From NCBI GenBank assembly GCA_902608975.1, contig CACLQI010000005.1:1-64000 (forward strand): a DNA stretch of 64,000 bases, written 5' to 3'. Positions 37,929 to 47,779 of the stretch are shown here, in pieces. Made by a program: the position numbers and the translations under genes. The first letter of the stretch is position 1. Each line of letters begins with the position of its first letter. This DNA is from an uncultured Pelagibacteraceae bacterium (GTDB taxonomy: Bacteria > Pseudomonadota > Alphaproteobacteria > Pelagibacterales > Pelagibacteraceae). A model generated the notes under the pieces. That model saw nothing but the letters and a program-made list of their open reading frames with translations. It had not been told where the DNA came from and ran no database searches.

Positions 37929-39236
37929 TTATTTTTTTAAATTAAAATATTCGAAAAATTCATTAAATTTTTTTCCTCTTTCTTCAAAATTTTTATAAGT
38001 ATCAAATGACGCTCCGGAAGGACTAAAAAGAATAGTATTACGAAATATATTTTTTTTGCTTTTAATATCAAAAATAATTTTTTTAAGAGCAGATCGCATA
38101 TTTTGAAAACTTTCATATCTTAATTTGCTTTTCAATTGCTTTATAAAAAAAAATTTATTTTTTCCATATATGTAAGCCTTAAAATTTTTACATTGTTTCT
38201 TTGTCATAAAAAATTTATCGCCAGATTTAGGAATTCCACCAACCATCCAATATACTTGATCAAGCGACTTAAGAATATTTATACTTGATGAAAAACTTGT
38301 TGCTTTGGAGTCATTTATCACAGTAAGTTTTTTGCTATTATAAATAACTTGTTGTCTAAAATTTAAACCCTTAAAATTATTTATTGTGTTAATTAAATAA
38401 TTTTTATTTAATTTAAACTTATTTGCTAATGAAAAAATAAATCTTAGGTTTTCTTTATTACCCCTTGTATAAAAATATGGATTTTTAATTTTGTTAATAT
38501 CTTTTGTAAATGATTTGTCACTAACATCAATTATTTTTGTATTTAATTTATATTTATTTAAAAATTTTTTAAGATATTGATTTTTAATATTAAAAAATGC
38601 AAAATCTTTATTTGTTTGATTTTTTACTAGCTTAAATTTTACTTTTATATAATTATATAAATTGCCATGACGTTCTAAATGATCTGGTGAAATATTCAAA
38701 ATAACTGCATAATTTGCTTTAAAATATTTACTATATTCAATTTGATAAGATGAAATTTCGACAACAAAAATAGTTTTTCTAGAAATTTTCTTTTCATTCA
38801 AAATTGCATTTCCAATATTACCTACAAGTCTAACATCCTTTTTTTGATCTCTCAAAACATTGAATAAAATTTGCGCGGTAGTTGATTTTCCATTTGTACC
38901 GGTAATTGATATATTTATATTGTCATAATAGTTACAATAAAAAATATCTAAATCCGTAATAATCTTTTTTGAATTTTTTTTTATATATTCTTTAAGAACA
39001 CATTTTTTGATATTTATGCCTGGACTTATTAGAATATAATCATAAGTATCTTTAAAAATATTACTTTTATTAATTATTAGCTTTTTTATTCTTTTATTAC
39101 TTATGGCCTTTTTATCATCATCAAATAAATAAACTTTGTTATTTTTTTTTAAAAATATGTAACTAGATATTCCAGTTTTTCCTAAACCATAAATTAAAAT
39201 TTTTTTTTTAAAAAAAATTTTTTTTTTTTCAATCAT
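37929..39236 (-). CDS. murD: UDP-N-acetylmuramoyl-L-alanine-D-glutamate ligase
   Basis: A Mur ligase adding D-Glu. The N-terminal YGLGKTGISS and ATP loop SITGTNGKSTTAQIL are visible, then NISPDHLERHG and the C-terminal SPSGASFD. The open frame extends to 39323, but the ATG at 39236 makes a TAATG overlap with the mraY stop and starts the family-like MIEKKKIFFKKKILIYGLG, so I chose it (435 aa). The first 30 nt include long A and T runs. Confidence 0.94.
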   Translation of the reverse strand: MIEKKKIFFKKKILIYGLGKTGISSYIFLKKNNKVYLFDDDKKAISNKRIKKLIINKSNIFKDTYDYILISPGINIKKCVLKEYIKKNSKKIITDLDIFYCNYYDNINISITGTNGKSTTAQILFNVLRDQKKDVRLVGNIGNAILNEKKISRKTIFVVEISSYQIEYSKYFKANYAVILNISPDHLERHGNLYNYIKVKFKLVKNQTNKDFAFFNIKNQYLKKFLNKYKLNTKIIDVSDKSFTKDINKIKNPYFYTRGNKENLRFIFSLANKFKLNKNYLINTINNFKGLNFRQQVIYNSKKLTVINDSKATSFSSSINILKSLDQVYWMVGGIPKSGDKFFMTKKQCKNFKAYIYGKNKFFFIKQLKSKLRYESFQNMRSALKKIIFDIKSKKNIFRNTILFSPSGASFDTYKNFEERGKKFNEFFEYFNLKK

Positions 39237-40321
39237 TATCTGAATTTTAAAGTAGCCAAACCTATCATTGCTAAAATTATTGATATTATCCAAAATCTGA
39301 CAACAACAGTCGACTCTGGCCAACCCTTTTTCTCAAAATGATGATGGATAGGTGCCATTTTAAAAACCCTTTTTCCTGTAAGTTTATAGGATCCAACCTG
39401 AATAATTACTGAAATAGCCTCTAATACAAAAAGACCTCCAGTTATTGCTAAAACTATTTCATGCTTGGTAATAATTCCTACCGCTCCTAAAGAGCCTCCT
39501 AGCGCCAACGAACCAGTATCACCCATAAAAATTTTTGCAGGTGGTGCGTTAAACCATAAAAAACCTATACATGCACCAATTATAGAACCACAAAAAACAG
39601 AAACTTCTCCGATCCCCTTAATGTATGGTATTTGTAGGTATTCAGAAAAAACTATATTTCCAGTAACATAACTAATAAATGCAAAGCAACTAGCAACCAA
39701 TATAACTGGAACTGTAGCAAGTCCATCAAGACCATCTGTTAAGTTTACCGCATTTGATGAACCAACTATTATGAAAACAGCAAAAGGTATAAAGAACCAA
39801 CCTAAGTTAATTATTAAATTTTTAAAAAAAGGAAAATATAAATATTCTAGCTCGGAATGATCTGAAAAATAAGTTAGAAAGACTATGCCCGTAATAGCAA
39901 TCAATATTTGTGTGGTTAATTTAAATCTAAATGAAACCCCTGAAGAATTTTTATATTTTATTTTTCTATAATCGTCGTAAGCTCCTAATAAACCAAAGCC
40001 GCCTACTATAAAAATTAAAAACCAAATAAGATAGCTAGACAAATCTCCCCAAAGTAAAATACCTGAAAAAAGGCCTAATAAAATTAAAACACCTCCCATT
40101 GTTGGAGTGCCAATCTTTTTAATAATATGATCGCTGGGGCCGTCTTCTCTTATTGGATCTAAAATTTGACGTGCTGAAAAAAAATTGATAAATGGCGTAC
40201 CAATTAAAAAAACCACAAACATAGATGTGAAAACTGCTAGACCTGTTCTTACAGTTAAATACTTAAATACATTGAGAAATGAAAATGTATCTACAAAATT
40301 AGTTAATAAACTATAAAGCAT
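39236..40321 (-). CDS. mraY: Phospho-MurNAc-pentapeptide transferase MraY
   Basis: A 361-aa polytopic enzyme making lipid I on undecaprenyl phosphate. Hallmarks are DDYRKIKYKNSSGVS (catalytic Asp pair region), NAVNLTDGLDGLA, WFNAPPAKIFMGDTGSLALGG, and the HHH-containing MAPIHHHFEKKGWPE. Ten membrane segments are evident. It overlaps murE-murF by 11 nt. Confidence 0.97.
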   Translation of the reverse strand: MLYSLLTNFVDTFSFLNVFKYLTVRTGLAVFTSMFVVFLIGTPFINFFSARQILDPIREDGPSDHIIKKIGTPTMGGVLILLGLFSGILLWGDLSSYLIWFLIFIVGGFGLLGAYDDYRKIKYKNSSGVSFRFKLTTQILIAITGIVFLTYFSDHSELEYLYFPFFKNLIINLGWFFIPFAVFIIVGSSNAVNLTDGLDGLATVPVILVASCFAFISYVTGNIVFSEYLQIPYIKGIGEVSVFCGSIIGACIGFLWFNAPPAKIFMGDTGSLALGGSLGAVGIITKHEIVLAITGGLFVLEAISVIIQVGSYKLTGKRVFKMAPIHHHFEKKGWPESTVVVRFWIISIILAMIGLATLKFR

Positions 40322-43157
40322 TTTTAATTCTTTTTAGTTGATGAGTAAATTTGTTAAGTCCTGTTGAATTAGATCCTTTGATCATTAGATAATCATTATT
40401 ATTTAATTTGTTTTTAATCAAATCATTTATTTGTGAACTTTCTTTTAAAATTAAACCTTTTTTAGATGGACTAATATTTCTATAGGTTTCCTTTATATGA
40501 TTACCAATTACATTAACTTGATTTATTGAGGTTAAATTAATCACTGGTGTTATTTGCCGATGTAACACTTTTGAATGTTTACCTAATTCTAACATATCTC
40601 CTAGAATCATATGTTTTTTATTTTTAGTTTTTATTAAATGAAAATTTTCTATTGCTGATTTAAGAGATAATGGATTTGAATTGTAGCTCTCATCAATTAA
40701 ATAAATGTTTTTTTTCTTAAACTTTATTTTAGAAATATCCCCTCTTCCCTTTGGAACATTAAATTTGTAAAAAATATTTTTGTTTAGCTTTAAAGGATCC
40801 TCAAAAATAGAGGTAATTGCAATTGTAGCCAATAAATTTTTAATAAAGTTTTTATAATTACTAGAAATATAATAATCCTTATTTTTATTATTTATTTTTA
40901 TTGAAATTTTAAATTTATTATTTTCTTTATTTATATATTTAAATTTGACATTTGCTTTTTTATTGATCCCAAAAGAAACAATCTTTAGTTTCCTCTTTTT
41001 TGCAATCTTTTTGTGTAAATTAAAAAAATAATCATCGGCATTTAATACTATAACTCCGTTCGCATTAATATTATTAATAATTTCTGATTTAGCTAATGCA
41101 ATTTGTTTTATATTTGTAAAATTTTTAGCGTGTGCATATGAAATATTTGTAATAATACCAACATCGGGTTTAATTATTTTGGATAAGAAATCTATTTCCC
41201 CTTTTTTATCCATGCCAACTTCAAAAATTCCATAATCGTGCTTTGGATTTAAGTTAAACAAACTTAACGGAACCCCATATTTATTGTTAAATGATTTTGG
41301 TGAAGAAGATATTGTGCCAAATTTACCGAGTGTTTCTTTTAACATTTCCTTTAATGAAGTTTTTCCACAACTACCGGTTATTCCAATAATTTTGGAAGAA
41401 CAAGTTTGTCTAATAATTTTTGAAGTTTTTGTTAAAAATTCTAGACTATTTTTGACTTTAATTTGCTTATAGTTTTTCTGCGATTTACTAATTTTGTTTA
41501 CAACAGCTAAGCATGCTCCTTTTTTAAATGCTTCATTAACAAATTTATTTCCATTTTTATTTTTTCCTTTTATAGCAAAAAAAATATCATTCTTTTTTAC
41601 TTCTTTTGAATTAATCGATGCTTTTCTAATTTTGGTTTTTATAGAAAAATTTTTATTTTTAGAAGTTTCTTTTAAAATATTAAATTTTAAATCACTTTTT
41701 AAAATTTTATTCTTTTTCTTTATAGATCTAGTAATACAGTTTTTATCTGAAAAAAAATTTTTTATCCTCCCATAGTCCTGAATTTTTTCATGTCCCCTAC
41801 CTGCAACAACTAAAATTTCACCGGTTAATAAATTTTGTATTCCTTGGTCAATGGCCTCTCCTCTATTTGGGATTTCAAATAATTTTGATTTACTAATTTT
41901 CTTTTTTATAGTTTCTCTTATATTTTTAGGATTTTCAGTTCTAGGATTGTCATCAGTTAAATAAATTTTTTCACAATAATCATTCGCAATTTTTCCCATT
42001 GATATTCTTTTAAACTTATCTCTATCTCCACCACAACCAAATACAATTGATATCTCTTTATTTTTAAATTGATCTTTTATGTTTTGAAGACACGTTCTTA
42101 ACGCGTCGGGTGTATGAGCGTAATCTAATATTACAGAAGAGTTATTTTTTATTGTGCCAATTTTTTCCAATCTTCCATAAACAGGTTTTATTTTGTGGAT
42201 GACGTTTACAATATTCTTAAAATCAATATTACTAATATTTGAAGCAATCATTGCCATTAAAATATTTTTTAATTGAATTTTACCAATTAAATTTAATTCA
42301 AGATTATATATTTTTTTTTTATATTTTATTTTGACAAGCTGCTTTTCACTAAAATATTTGTGAGATACAATTAATAAATCTCCATTTTTACTTGATATCG
42401 TATTAAGCTTTAATTTTTTTTTTTGAGCGATTGACTTGATTTTTTTATACTCTGGTATGTCTGTGTCTGTAATTACATTTGAGTTTTTGATTACTAATTT
42501 TCTGAATAAGTGTAATTTTGCATCTAAATAATTTTTGTAAGATTTGTGATAATCCAAATGATCATGAGATAAATTTGTGAAAATTCCAGTTTTAAATTTT
42601 AAACCGTCTAATCTGTGCTGTTTAAGGCCATGGCTAGATGCCTCTAATATTATATTGTTAATATTTTTTTCTTTCAATTTCATTAAATGCTTATTCAGTT
42701 TTAATGGGTCTAAAGTAGTATTTTGTACTTCAATTTTTTTTGAGTTTGTATAAATCCCTAAAGTTCCAATAGATGCAACTTTTTTTTTATTAAGTTTAAG
42801 TATTTGTAAATAAAAATTAACAACTGAAGATTTTCCATTTGTACCTGTAACTGCAATTAAGTTTTTGGGTTTTTTTTTATAAATTTTTGACGAAACTTCT
42901 GATAGCAATCTTCTTACATTTGAAGATTTTATAAATAGCACATTATTTTTTATACCTTCATATTTGTTGCTAGAGACTATTGTTCTAGCACCTTTTTTTA
43001 TCGAATGATTAATAAACTGATTACCATCAAAATGATTTCCTTTTATCGCAAAAAAAATATGGTTTTTTTTACATTTAGAACTATCAAAACTTAAACCTGA
43101 AAAAAAATGGTTTTTAAATTTAAAATTAATATTTTTAAAATAATCTCCTATTAGCAT
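40311..43157 (-). CDS. murE-murF: Fused MurE-MurF ligase
   Basis: 948 aa holding two complete Mur ligases in one frame. Residues 1 to about 480 are MurE, with ATP loop AVTGTNGKSSV, the LEASSHGL and NLSHDHLDYH blocks, and DNPRTENP, the meso-diaminopimelate recognition motif. Residues about 485-948 are MurF, with FFAIKGKNKNGNKF, ATP loop GITGSCGKTSLKEML, a Mur central block ending TNISYAHAKNF, and DESYNSNPLSLKSAI. There is no internal stop or plausible separate start at the junction. The fusion would perform two successive additions (meso-DAP, then D-Ala-D-Ala). It lies in the normal ftsI-murE-murF-mraY order. Confidence 0.94.
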   Translation of the reverse strand: MLIGDYFKNINFKFKNHFFSGLSFDSSKCKKNHIFFAIKGNHFDGNQFINHSIKKGARTIVSSNKYEGIKNNVLFIKSSNVRRLLSEVSSKIYKKKPKNLIAVTGTNGKSSVVNFYLQILKLNKKKVASIGTLGIYTNSKKIEVQNTTLDPLKLNKHLMKLKEKNINNIILEASSHGLKQHRLDGLKFKTGIFTNLSHDHLDYHKSYKNYLDAKLHLFRKLVIKNSNVITDTDIPEYKKIKSIAQKKKLKLNTISSKNGDLLIVSHKYFSEKQLVKIKYKKKIYNLELNLIGKIQLKNILMAMIASNISNIDFKNIVNVIHKIKPVYGRLEKIGTIKNNSSVILDYAHTPDALRTCLQNIKDQFKNKEISIVFGCGGDRDKFKRISMGKIANDYCEKIYLTDDNPRTENPKNIRETIKKKISKSKLFEIPNRGEAIDQGIQNLLTGEILVVAGRGHEKIQDYGRIKNFFSDKNCITRSIKKKNKILKSDLKFNILKETSKNKNFSIKTKIRKASINSKEVKKNDIFFAIKGKNKNGNKFVNEAFKKGACLAVVNKISKSQKNYKQIKVKNSLEFLTKTSKIIRQTCSSKIIGITGSCGKTSLKEMLKETLGKFGTISSSPKSFNNKYGVPLSLFNLNPKHDYGIFEVGMDKKGEIDFLSKIIKPDVGIITNISYAHAKNFTNIKQIALAKSEIINNINANGVIVLNADDYFFNLHKKIAKKRKLKIVSFGINKKANVKFKYINKENNKFKISIKINNKNKDYYISSNYKNFIKNLLATIAITSIFEDPLKLNKNIFYKFNVPKGRGDISKIKFKKKNIYLIDESYNSNPLSLKSAIENFHLIKTKNKKHMILGDMLELGKHSKVLHRQITPVINLTSINQVNVIGNHIKETYRNISPSKKGLILKESSQINDLIKNKLNNNDYLMIKGSNSTGLNKFTHQLKRIKNAL

Positions 43158-43161
43158 GAAT

Positions 43162-44850
43162 TTAATTAATTTTGATATACTTTGTGGCTAAAATAGGTCC
43201 AATTTTTTCTATGATTTTGCCTGCAACTTCAACTGAAGTCCATCCTGCGGTATTATACGCAGTTCCTTTATATTTCCAACCTGAACCATCTTTATAGTGG
43301 TAAACGTATTCTTTATTTGGCTTAGGCTCGTCTAATAAAACTATCAAAACATATTTTGGTTTGGATGTTGGAAAAATGGCTGCAAAAGTGTTTACTTTTT
43401 CTTTAGTGTAACTACCATCAAGTGTTTTTTGTGCTGTGCCTGTTTTACCTCCAACCTGATACCCTTTAATATTAGCAAAACCTGCGGTACCTTCCTTGTT
43501 AGATACGATTTTTCTCAGAATTGGGTTTATTTTCTCTGAAACATCGTCATTCAAAATTTTATTTTTAAATTTTGTTTTAGTATATTTTTTTTTTATTAAT
43601 GTTGGTATTACATCATACCCGCCATTAGTTATAATCGCATAACCTTTAGCGAGTTGCAAAGGTGTAGTTGTTATTCCATGTCCAAAAGATGATGTTGCAA
43701 GTTTACATTTTCCCCATCTAAATTTTATGGGTTGACCAACTTCTTCGATATCAAATTCAATTTTATTTAAAACTCCAATTTTTTCCAAGAAAGATTTAAA
43801 TTTTTCAATTCCTATTTTTTGTGCAACTCTTACAGAGCCAATATTTCCAGATCTTATTAAAATTTCCTCTACAGTTAAATTAGGAGGAATTTTATTATCA
43901 TATTCTCTAATTGGTCTTCCAGCGCATATAAGGTTTTTTGGTAAATTTTTGAACTCTGTCGTTGGTTCTATTTCTTTTTCATGTATCCCTGCTGCAATAG
44001 TAAAAGTTTTAAAAACAGAACCAAGTTCATATACCCCTTTGGTAGCTCTATTAATAAATTTTACATCCTTAATTTCCTCTCTTTTATTTAAATTAAAGTC
44101 AGGTAAAGAAACCATTGAAATTATATTGCCATTATCAACATTCATTAAAATTCCAGCACTTCCTTTGCTTTTAAAAATACCTTGAAATTTTAAAAGCTCT
44201 TCTCTAACTAAAAATTGAATATCTGTATCAACTGTCAATTCCAAAGGTTCTTTTCTGGTTTTTAGTTCGTAATCAAAAAATTTCTCAATTCCTGAAATTC
44301 CATTATTATCATCATCTATTTGTCCAATTATATGGCTAAATAAATTTTCTTGGGGATAAACTCTCGATAATTTTTCTTCAGTGATAATAGACTTTTCACC
44401 TAGTAAACGCAATTTTTCATATTCTTCTTGGCTAATTTTTTTTTTTAAATAAAAGAATCTTTTCTTATTAAGTTTTTTTTTAATCTCAGAAAAATCCTTA
44501 TTTGGAAAAATTAGCTTTAAGTTTATAAGTAATTTCTTTTTATCTAAAACAAAATTTGGATTTATTCCTATATCTATTGTATTTACAGTTTTTACTAAAA
44601 AATTACCACTTCTATCAATTATATCAGCTCTATAATTTGATTTAATAACGGCATTAGAATTTTCTATTTTAGAATGTAAGCTTCCTAAATACAAAATTCT
44701 TGTTGAATAAATGCCACATATTAATAAAAAAATAAAGAATATAAAAGCAATTCTATTAAATGTTATATTTAAATTAGATTTATTCTTTTTAAACGAAAAT
44801 TCATTTTCATAATTTTCTAATACTATTTTTTCAAAATTGTCACTACTCAT
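43162..44850 (-). CDS. ftsI: FtsI (PBP3), septal transpeptidase
   Basis: A 562-aa class B PBP. N-terminal membrane helix about residues 30-50, then the dimerisation domain (RADIIDRSGNFLVKTV). The transpeptidase motifs are SVFK in YELGSVFKTFTIAAG, SGN in LIRSGNIGSVRVA, and KTGTAQ. Length is typical of alphaproteobacterial FtsI. It overlaps the ftsL-like gene by 8 nt and lies 4 nt before murE-murF. Confidence 0.96.
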   Translation of the reverse strand: MSSDNFEKIVLENYENEFSFKKNKSNLNITFNRIAFIFFIFLLICGIYSTRILYLGSLHSKIENSNAVIKSNYRADIIDRSGNFLVKTVNTIDIGINPNFVLDKKKLLINLKLIFPNKDFSEIKKKLNKKRFFYLKKKISQEEYEKLRLLGEKSIITEEKLSRVYPQENLFSHIIGQIDDDNNGISGIEKFFDYELKTRKEPLELTVDTDIQFLVREELLKFQGIFKSKGSAGILMNVDNGNIISMVSLPDFNLNKREEIKDVKFINRATKGVYELGSVFKTFTIAAGIHEKEIEPTTEFKNLPKNLICAGRPIREYDNKIPPNLTVEEILIRSGNIGSVRVAQKIGIEKFKSFLEKIGVLNKIEFDIEEVGQPIKFRWGKCKLATSSFGHGITTTPLQLAKGYAIITNGGYDVIPTLIKKKYTKTKFKNKILNDDVSEKINPILRKIVSNKEGTAGFANIKGYQVGGKTGTAQKTLDGSYTKEKVNTFAAIFPTSKPKYVLIVLLDEPKPNKEYVYHYKDGSGWKYKGTAYNTAGWTSVEVAGKIIEKIGPILATKYIKIN

Positions 44851-45151
44851 TATTTAATTGTTTGAAATCTTCAATAATTATTTTATTTTTTTTTACAGTT
44901 AATTTTTTAATATCATTTATATCAATTTTAGATAATTCCTTTTCAAAATATTGATACTGATAGTCCATTAATTTTTTTGGGCTAGTTAGGTAATTATAAT
45001 CTAGTAAAATCAGTTCGTATTTATCTTTTAGAATGCTAATATTTTCCTTTGTGGTAAAAATATAATTTTCTAATTTTATTGTAGAATTTTTAATTAAAGT
45101 TGTTGTAATAATTAAAAAAATTACAGCAAAAAACAAAAATATTTTTTTCAT
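44843..45151 (-). CDS. ftsL: FtsL-like division protein
   Basis: A 102-aa bitopic protein: membrane helix at residues 4-20, a heptad-like region, then [21 protein letters not shown], which matches the E/D-x-x-YLxxPxRL pattern of alphaproteobacterial FtsL. FtsL joins FtsB and FtsQ to activate FtsWI. Primary sequence is poorly conserved in the family, so context (rsmH-ftsL-ftsI, with 4-nt and 8-nt overlaps) carries much of the weight. Confidence 0.82.
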   Translation of the reverse strand: MKKIFLFFAVIFLIITTTLIKNSTIKLENYIFTTKENISILKDKYELILLDYNYLTSPKKLMDYQYQYFEKELSKIDINDIKKLTVKKNKIIIEDFKQLNNE

Positions 45152-46158
45152 AATTTTTTTGAATAATTTTCAATATCTATTAAATATTTAAATTTATCTA
45201 AAATATCAGTTTCAAAATCATAAAAATTTTGCTTTTTAATTGCATACCTAAGCTTTGCTGATCTTGAAGGTGGATTTTCTTTTATTTCTTTGAGTGATGG
45301 TAAAATTGGTTTTTTTATAAAAACATTAAGCAATTTTTTTTCAGGAGTAATTTTTGGTACATATCTTGAAATACTTTTTGCTTCGGACAGACTCTTGAAA
45401 AAATATTTCACTATTTTGTCTTCTATTGAATGAAAACTAACTATAATAATTTTACCATCCTTTTTTAAAACTTTTGTTGCATTTATAAGTCCGTAAATTA
45501 ACTCGCTGATCTCCTTGTTAACAAACATTCTAAGGGCTTGAAAAATTTTTGTAGCACTGTGGATTTTATAATTTTTTATTTTTTTAGTTGATTCAATTAT
45601 TTTTACCAAATTTTCAGTGTTTATTTTTTCTTTATTTCTTTCTTTGACAATCTTTCTCGCAATCTTTTTGCTTTCTCTTTCTTCGCCAAAAAATTTAAAA
45701 ATATTTTCCAACTCTTTTTCACCAAGTTTATTAATTACATCCGAAGCCGAAAAATCATTAAGACCCATTTTCATATTTAGTTCTCCCTTTGCATCAAAAG
45801 AAAGTCCTTTTTTTTTATCTTTTATTTGTAAGTATGAATAACCAAGATCAAATATAACGGCTTTTATATTTTCATTTTTAAGCTTTAAGTTACTTAACTG
45901 ACTAAATTTTAAATTTTTATATGTAAATCTATTTTTAAAAATTTGTTTTATATCAAGAGATTTTTTAAATGTATCTTTGTCTCTATCCAGAGCGATTATT
46001 TTAGTATTAGTAAATTCTAAAATTTTTGATGAATAACCACCTTGTCCAAAAGTGCAGTCAATAAATGTGCCACCATATTGAGGGGAAATAATGCTAATAA
46101 TTTCATTTAGCAATACCGGGTAATGCATATGCTTTTCCGGTATTATGGTGGCACACAT
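45148..46158 (-). CDS. rsmH: 16S rRNA (cytosine1402-N4)-methyltransferase RsmH
   Basis: A 336-aa AdoMet-dependent enzyme. Motifs: [13 protein letters not shown] (N-terminus), [34 protein letters not shown], and the C-terminal [14 protein letters not shown] and [14 protein letters not shown]. The frame starts at 46158, but the family usually begins just before HxPVLL. The ATG at 46128 (MHYPVLL) is a serious alternative and lies in the loop of an inverted repeat. Confidence 0.95.
   Translation of the reverse strand: MCATIIPEKHMHYPVLLNEIISIISPQYGGTFIDCTFGQGGYSSKILEFTNTKIIALDRDKDTFKKSLDIKQIFKNRFTYKNLKFSQLSNLKLKNENIKAVIFDLGYSYLQIKDKKKGLSFDAKGELNMKMGLNDFSASDVINKLGEKELENIFKFFGEERESKKIARKIVKERNKEKINTENLVKIIESTKKIKNYKIHSATKIFQALRMFVNKEISELIYGLINATKVLKKDGKIIIVSFHSIEDKIVKYFFKSLSEAKSISRYVPKITPEKKLLNVFIKKPILPSLKEIKENPPSRSAKLRYAIKKQNFYDFETDILDKFKYLIDIENYSKKL
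46112..46144 (-). repeat. Inverted repeat at the rsmH start
   Basis: AATACCGG (46112-46119) and CCGGTATT (46137-46144) form a perfect 8-bp stem around 17 nt. The alternative rsmH ATG at 46128 lies inside the loop, in the palindrome GCATATGC. It could modulate rsmH initiation downstream of ftsZ. Confidence 0.5.
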
Positions 46159-46176
46159 TTTTTTTTTCGAAGACCA

Positions 46177-47607
46177 TTAATTCTTCTGTCTCCGTAAAAA
46201 AGCTGGTATTTCTAAATCATCTTCCTCTTCTTCATTTTCAGAGGATGATATTTCATTAACTGAACTATCTTCATCAGAACTAAAAAGATCTGGCGTTTCT
46301 TGTTCAATTCCAAAATTTTCTAAGCCATTTGAAGATTGTTCATTTATTTCCTCAACTACTGGCTTTGAAGTTTCACCTTCATGATTTTCAATATTAGAGT
46401 TTATATTTGTGTCTTCTGAATTTAGCATATGCGCATCAACTAAATCAGCTGATGATGTTTCAGCTTCTGTTAAAACTTCATTTTCAAGTTTTAATGCATT
46501 TGCTCCACTTGTCATCGTATTTGTCATTGTGGCTGATAAATTTAATGCACTTGAATTACTGATATTTGAAAAATCAGAATAACCAGGATTTCGATTTTGT
46601 ATTCTATGAACCATATTAATAACTGATTTTGATTCAGGCTGTTGTCCATCAAGCGCAGTTGCAACTATTGATACTCTCATAATACCTTCAAGAGCAGGAT
46701 CGGTAATTGCACCTATAATTAACTCTGCCTCAGGATCAACTTCAGCTCTTACCTTGTTAACAGCTTCATCAACCTCAAAAAGTTTTAGATCTTTTCCTCC
46801 AGTAATATTAACCAATAATCCTTTTGCACCTTTTAAAGTGTAGTCATCAATCAACTGATTAGTTATAGCCATCTCTGCAGCTTTTGCTGCTCTACCTTCA
46901 CCTTCAGCCTCGCCTGTTCCCATCATAGCTTTACCCATAGAGCTCATAACATGTTCGACATCTGCAAAATCCAAATTAATAAGACCTGGTCTTACCATCA
47001 AATCAGTTATACTTTGAACTCCATGAAGTAATACATGATTTGATAGTTCAAACGATTCTTCAAAAGTTGTTTGCTCGCTTGCAACTTTAAATAAGTTTTG
47101 ATTTGGTATAACTATAATTGTATCAACATGTTTTCTTAGCTCTTCCAAACCTTGTTGAGCCCTTCTCATTCTAGAAGGTCCTTCATATAAGAATGGTAAA
47201 GTAACTACTCCTACTGTTAAAATATTTAATTCTTTGGCCGCTCTTGCAATTACATGTGCAGATCCAGTTCCTGTTCCTCCTCCCATTCCCGCTGTTATAA
47301 AAACCATATTTGCACCTTGCAGAACATTTATAATATCATTTAAGGACTCGTCGGCCGCAGCTTGACCAATGTCTAATTTTGATCCTGCCCCTAAACCTTT
47401 TGTTAAGTTTAAACCTATTTGAATTTTTTGTTTTGCTTTACTATGTTTTAAATCTTGAGCATCAGTATTAACTGCTATGAATTCAACTCCCTGAAGACCA
47501 TTATCAATCATTCCATTAATTGCATTGCCGCCTGCTCCTCCAACGCCTAGAACTAATATTCTCGGTTTCAATTCTCTTATATCTGGTGTTTTAAAATTTA
47601 TTGTCAT
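46177..47607 (-). CDS. ftsZ: Cell division tubulin FtsZ
   Basis: A 476-aa GTPase forming the Z-ring. Motifs: [14 protein letters not shown] (about residues 21-34), the tubulin signature GGGTGTGSA (about 108-116), and NVDFADVE-like [12 protein letters not shown] long acidic Ser/Asn/Glu-rich linker (about 335-460) ends in the conserved FtsA/ZipA-binding tail [10 protein letters not shown]. It lies between mraZ and rsmH instead of after ftsA. It overlaps the upstream 62-aa ORF by 17 nt. Confidence 0.97.
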   Translation of the reverse strand: MTINFKTPDIRELKPRILVLGVGGAGGNAINGMIDNGLQGVEFIAVNTDAQDLKHSKAKQKIQIGLNLTKGLGAGSKLDIGQAAADESLNDIINVLQGANMVFITAGMGGGTGTGSAHVIARAAKELNILTVGVVTLPFLYEGPSRMRRAQQGLEELRKHVDTIIVIPNQNLFKVASEQTTFEESFELSNHVLLHGVQSITDLMVRPGLINLDFADVEHVMSSMGKAMMGTGEAEGEGRAAKAAEMAITNQLIDDYTLKGAKGLLVNITGGKDLKLFEVDEAVNKVRAEVDPEAELIIGAITDPALEGIMRVSIVATALDGQQPESKSVINMVHRIQNRNPGYSDFSNISNSSALNLSATMTNTMTSGANALKLENEVLTEAETSSADLVDAHMLNSEDTNINSNIENHEGETSKPVVEEINEQSSNGLENFGIEQETPDLFSSDEDSSVNEISSSENEEEEDDLEIPAFLRRQKN

Positions 47608-47779
47608 TTATCCCCTCTCTATTTTTTATTAAGTTGTAGTGTTTTTCTAACCTATCGAAGGTATTGGTCCAAAAATTATATGCCCAAGAACCTTCGATAG
47701 TTTTTTCTATCGCGGTTAAACAATTGTTTTGTAGACTTTCTATCTTTTGCATTAAAATAATTTGTTCCATCTTTCTCAT
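47591..47779 (-). CDS. Unknown 62-aa protein between mraZ and ftsZ
   Basis: Not recognised. It starts in a TAATG overlap with the mraZ stop and its 3' end overlaps ftsZ by 17 nt, so it sits in a translational relay mraZ, ORF, ftsZ. The sequence is mostly helical with no membrane segment: an N-terminal [16 protein letters not shown] helix, a Trp/aromatic [12 protein letters not shown] patch and a basic tail. A perfect 11-bp inverted repeat lies inside the coding region. It could be a small FtsZ regulator, or merely a coupling ORF. Confidence 0.6.
   Translation of the reverse strand: MRKMEQIILMQKIESLQNNCLTAIEKTIEGSWAYNFWTNTFDRLEKHYNLIKNREGINDNKF
47652..47700 (-). repeat. 11-bp inverted repeat upstream of ftsZ
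   Basis: CTATCGAAGGT (47652-47662) and ACCTTCGATAG (47690-47700) pair perfectly around 27 nt, within the 62-aa ORF and 45-93 nt ahead of the ftsZ ATG. On the plus strand TTTTTT follows directly, which resembles an intrinsic terminator for antisense transcripts. On the coding strand it is a plain stem-loop. Confidence 0.65.

Noticed and set aside
39200-39229. Long T and A runs at the murD start as a phase-variation switch
   Set aside because: Runs of 8-12 A or T are common across this AT-rich window, the frame is intact, and an off-switch in an essential gene is implausible.
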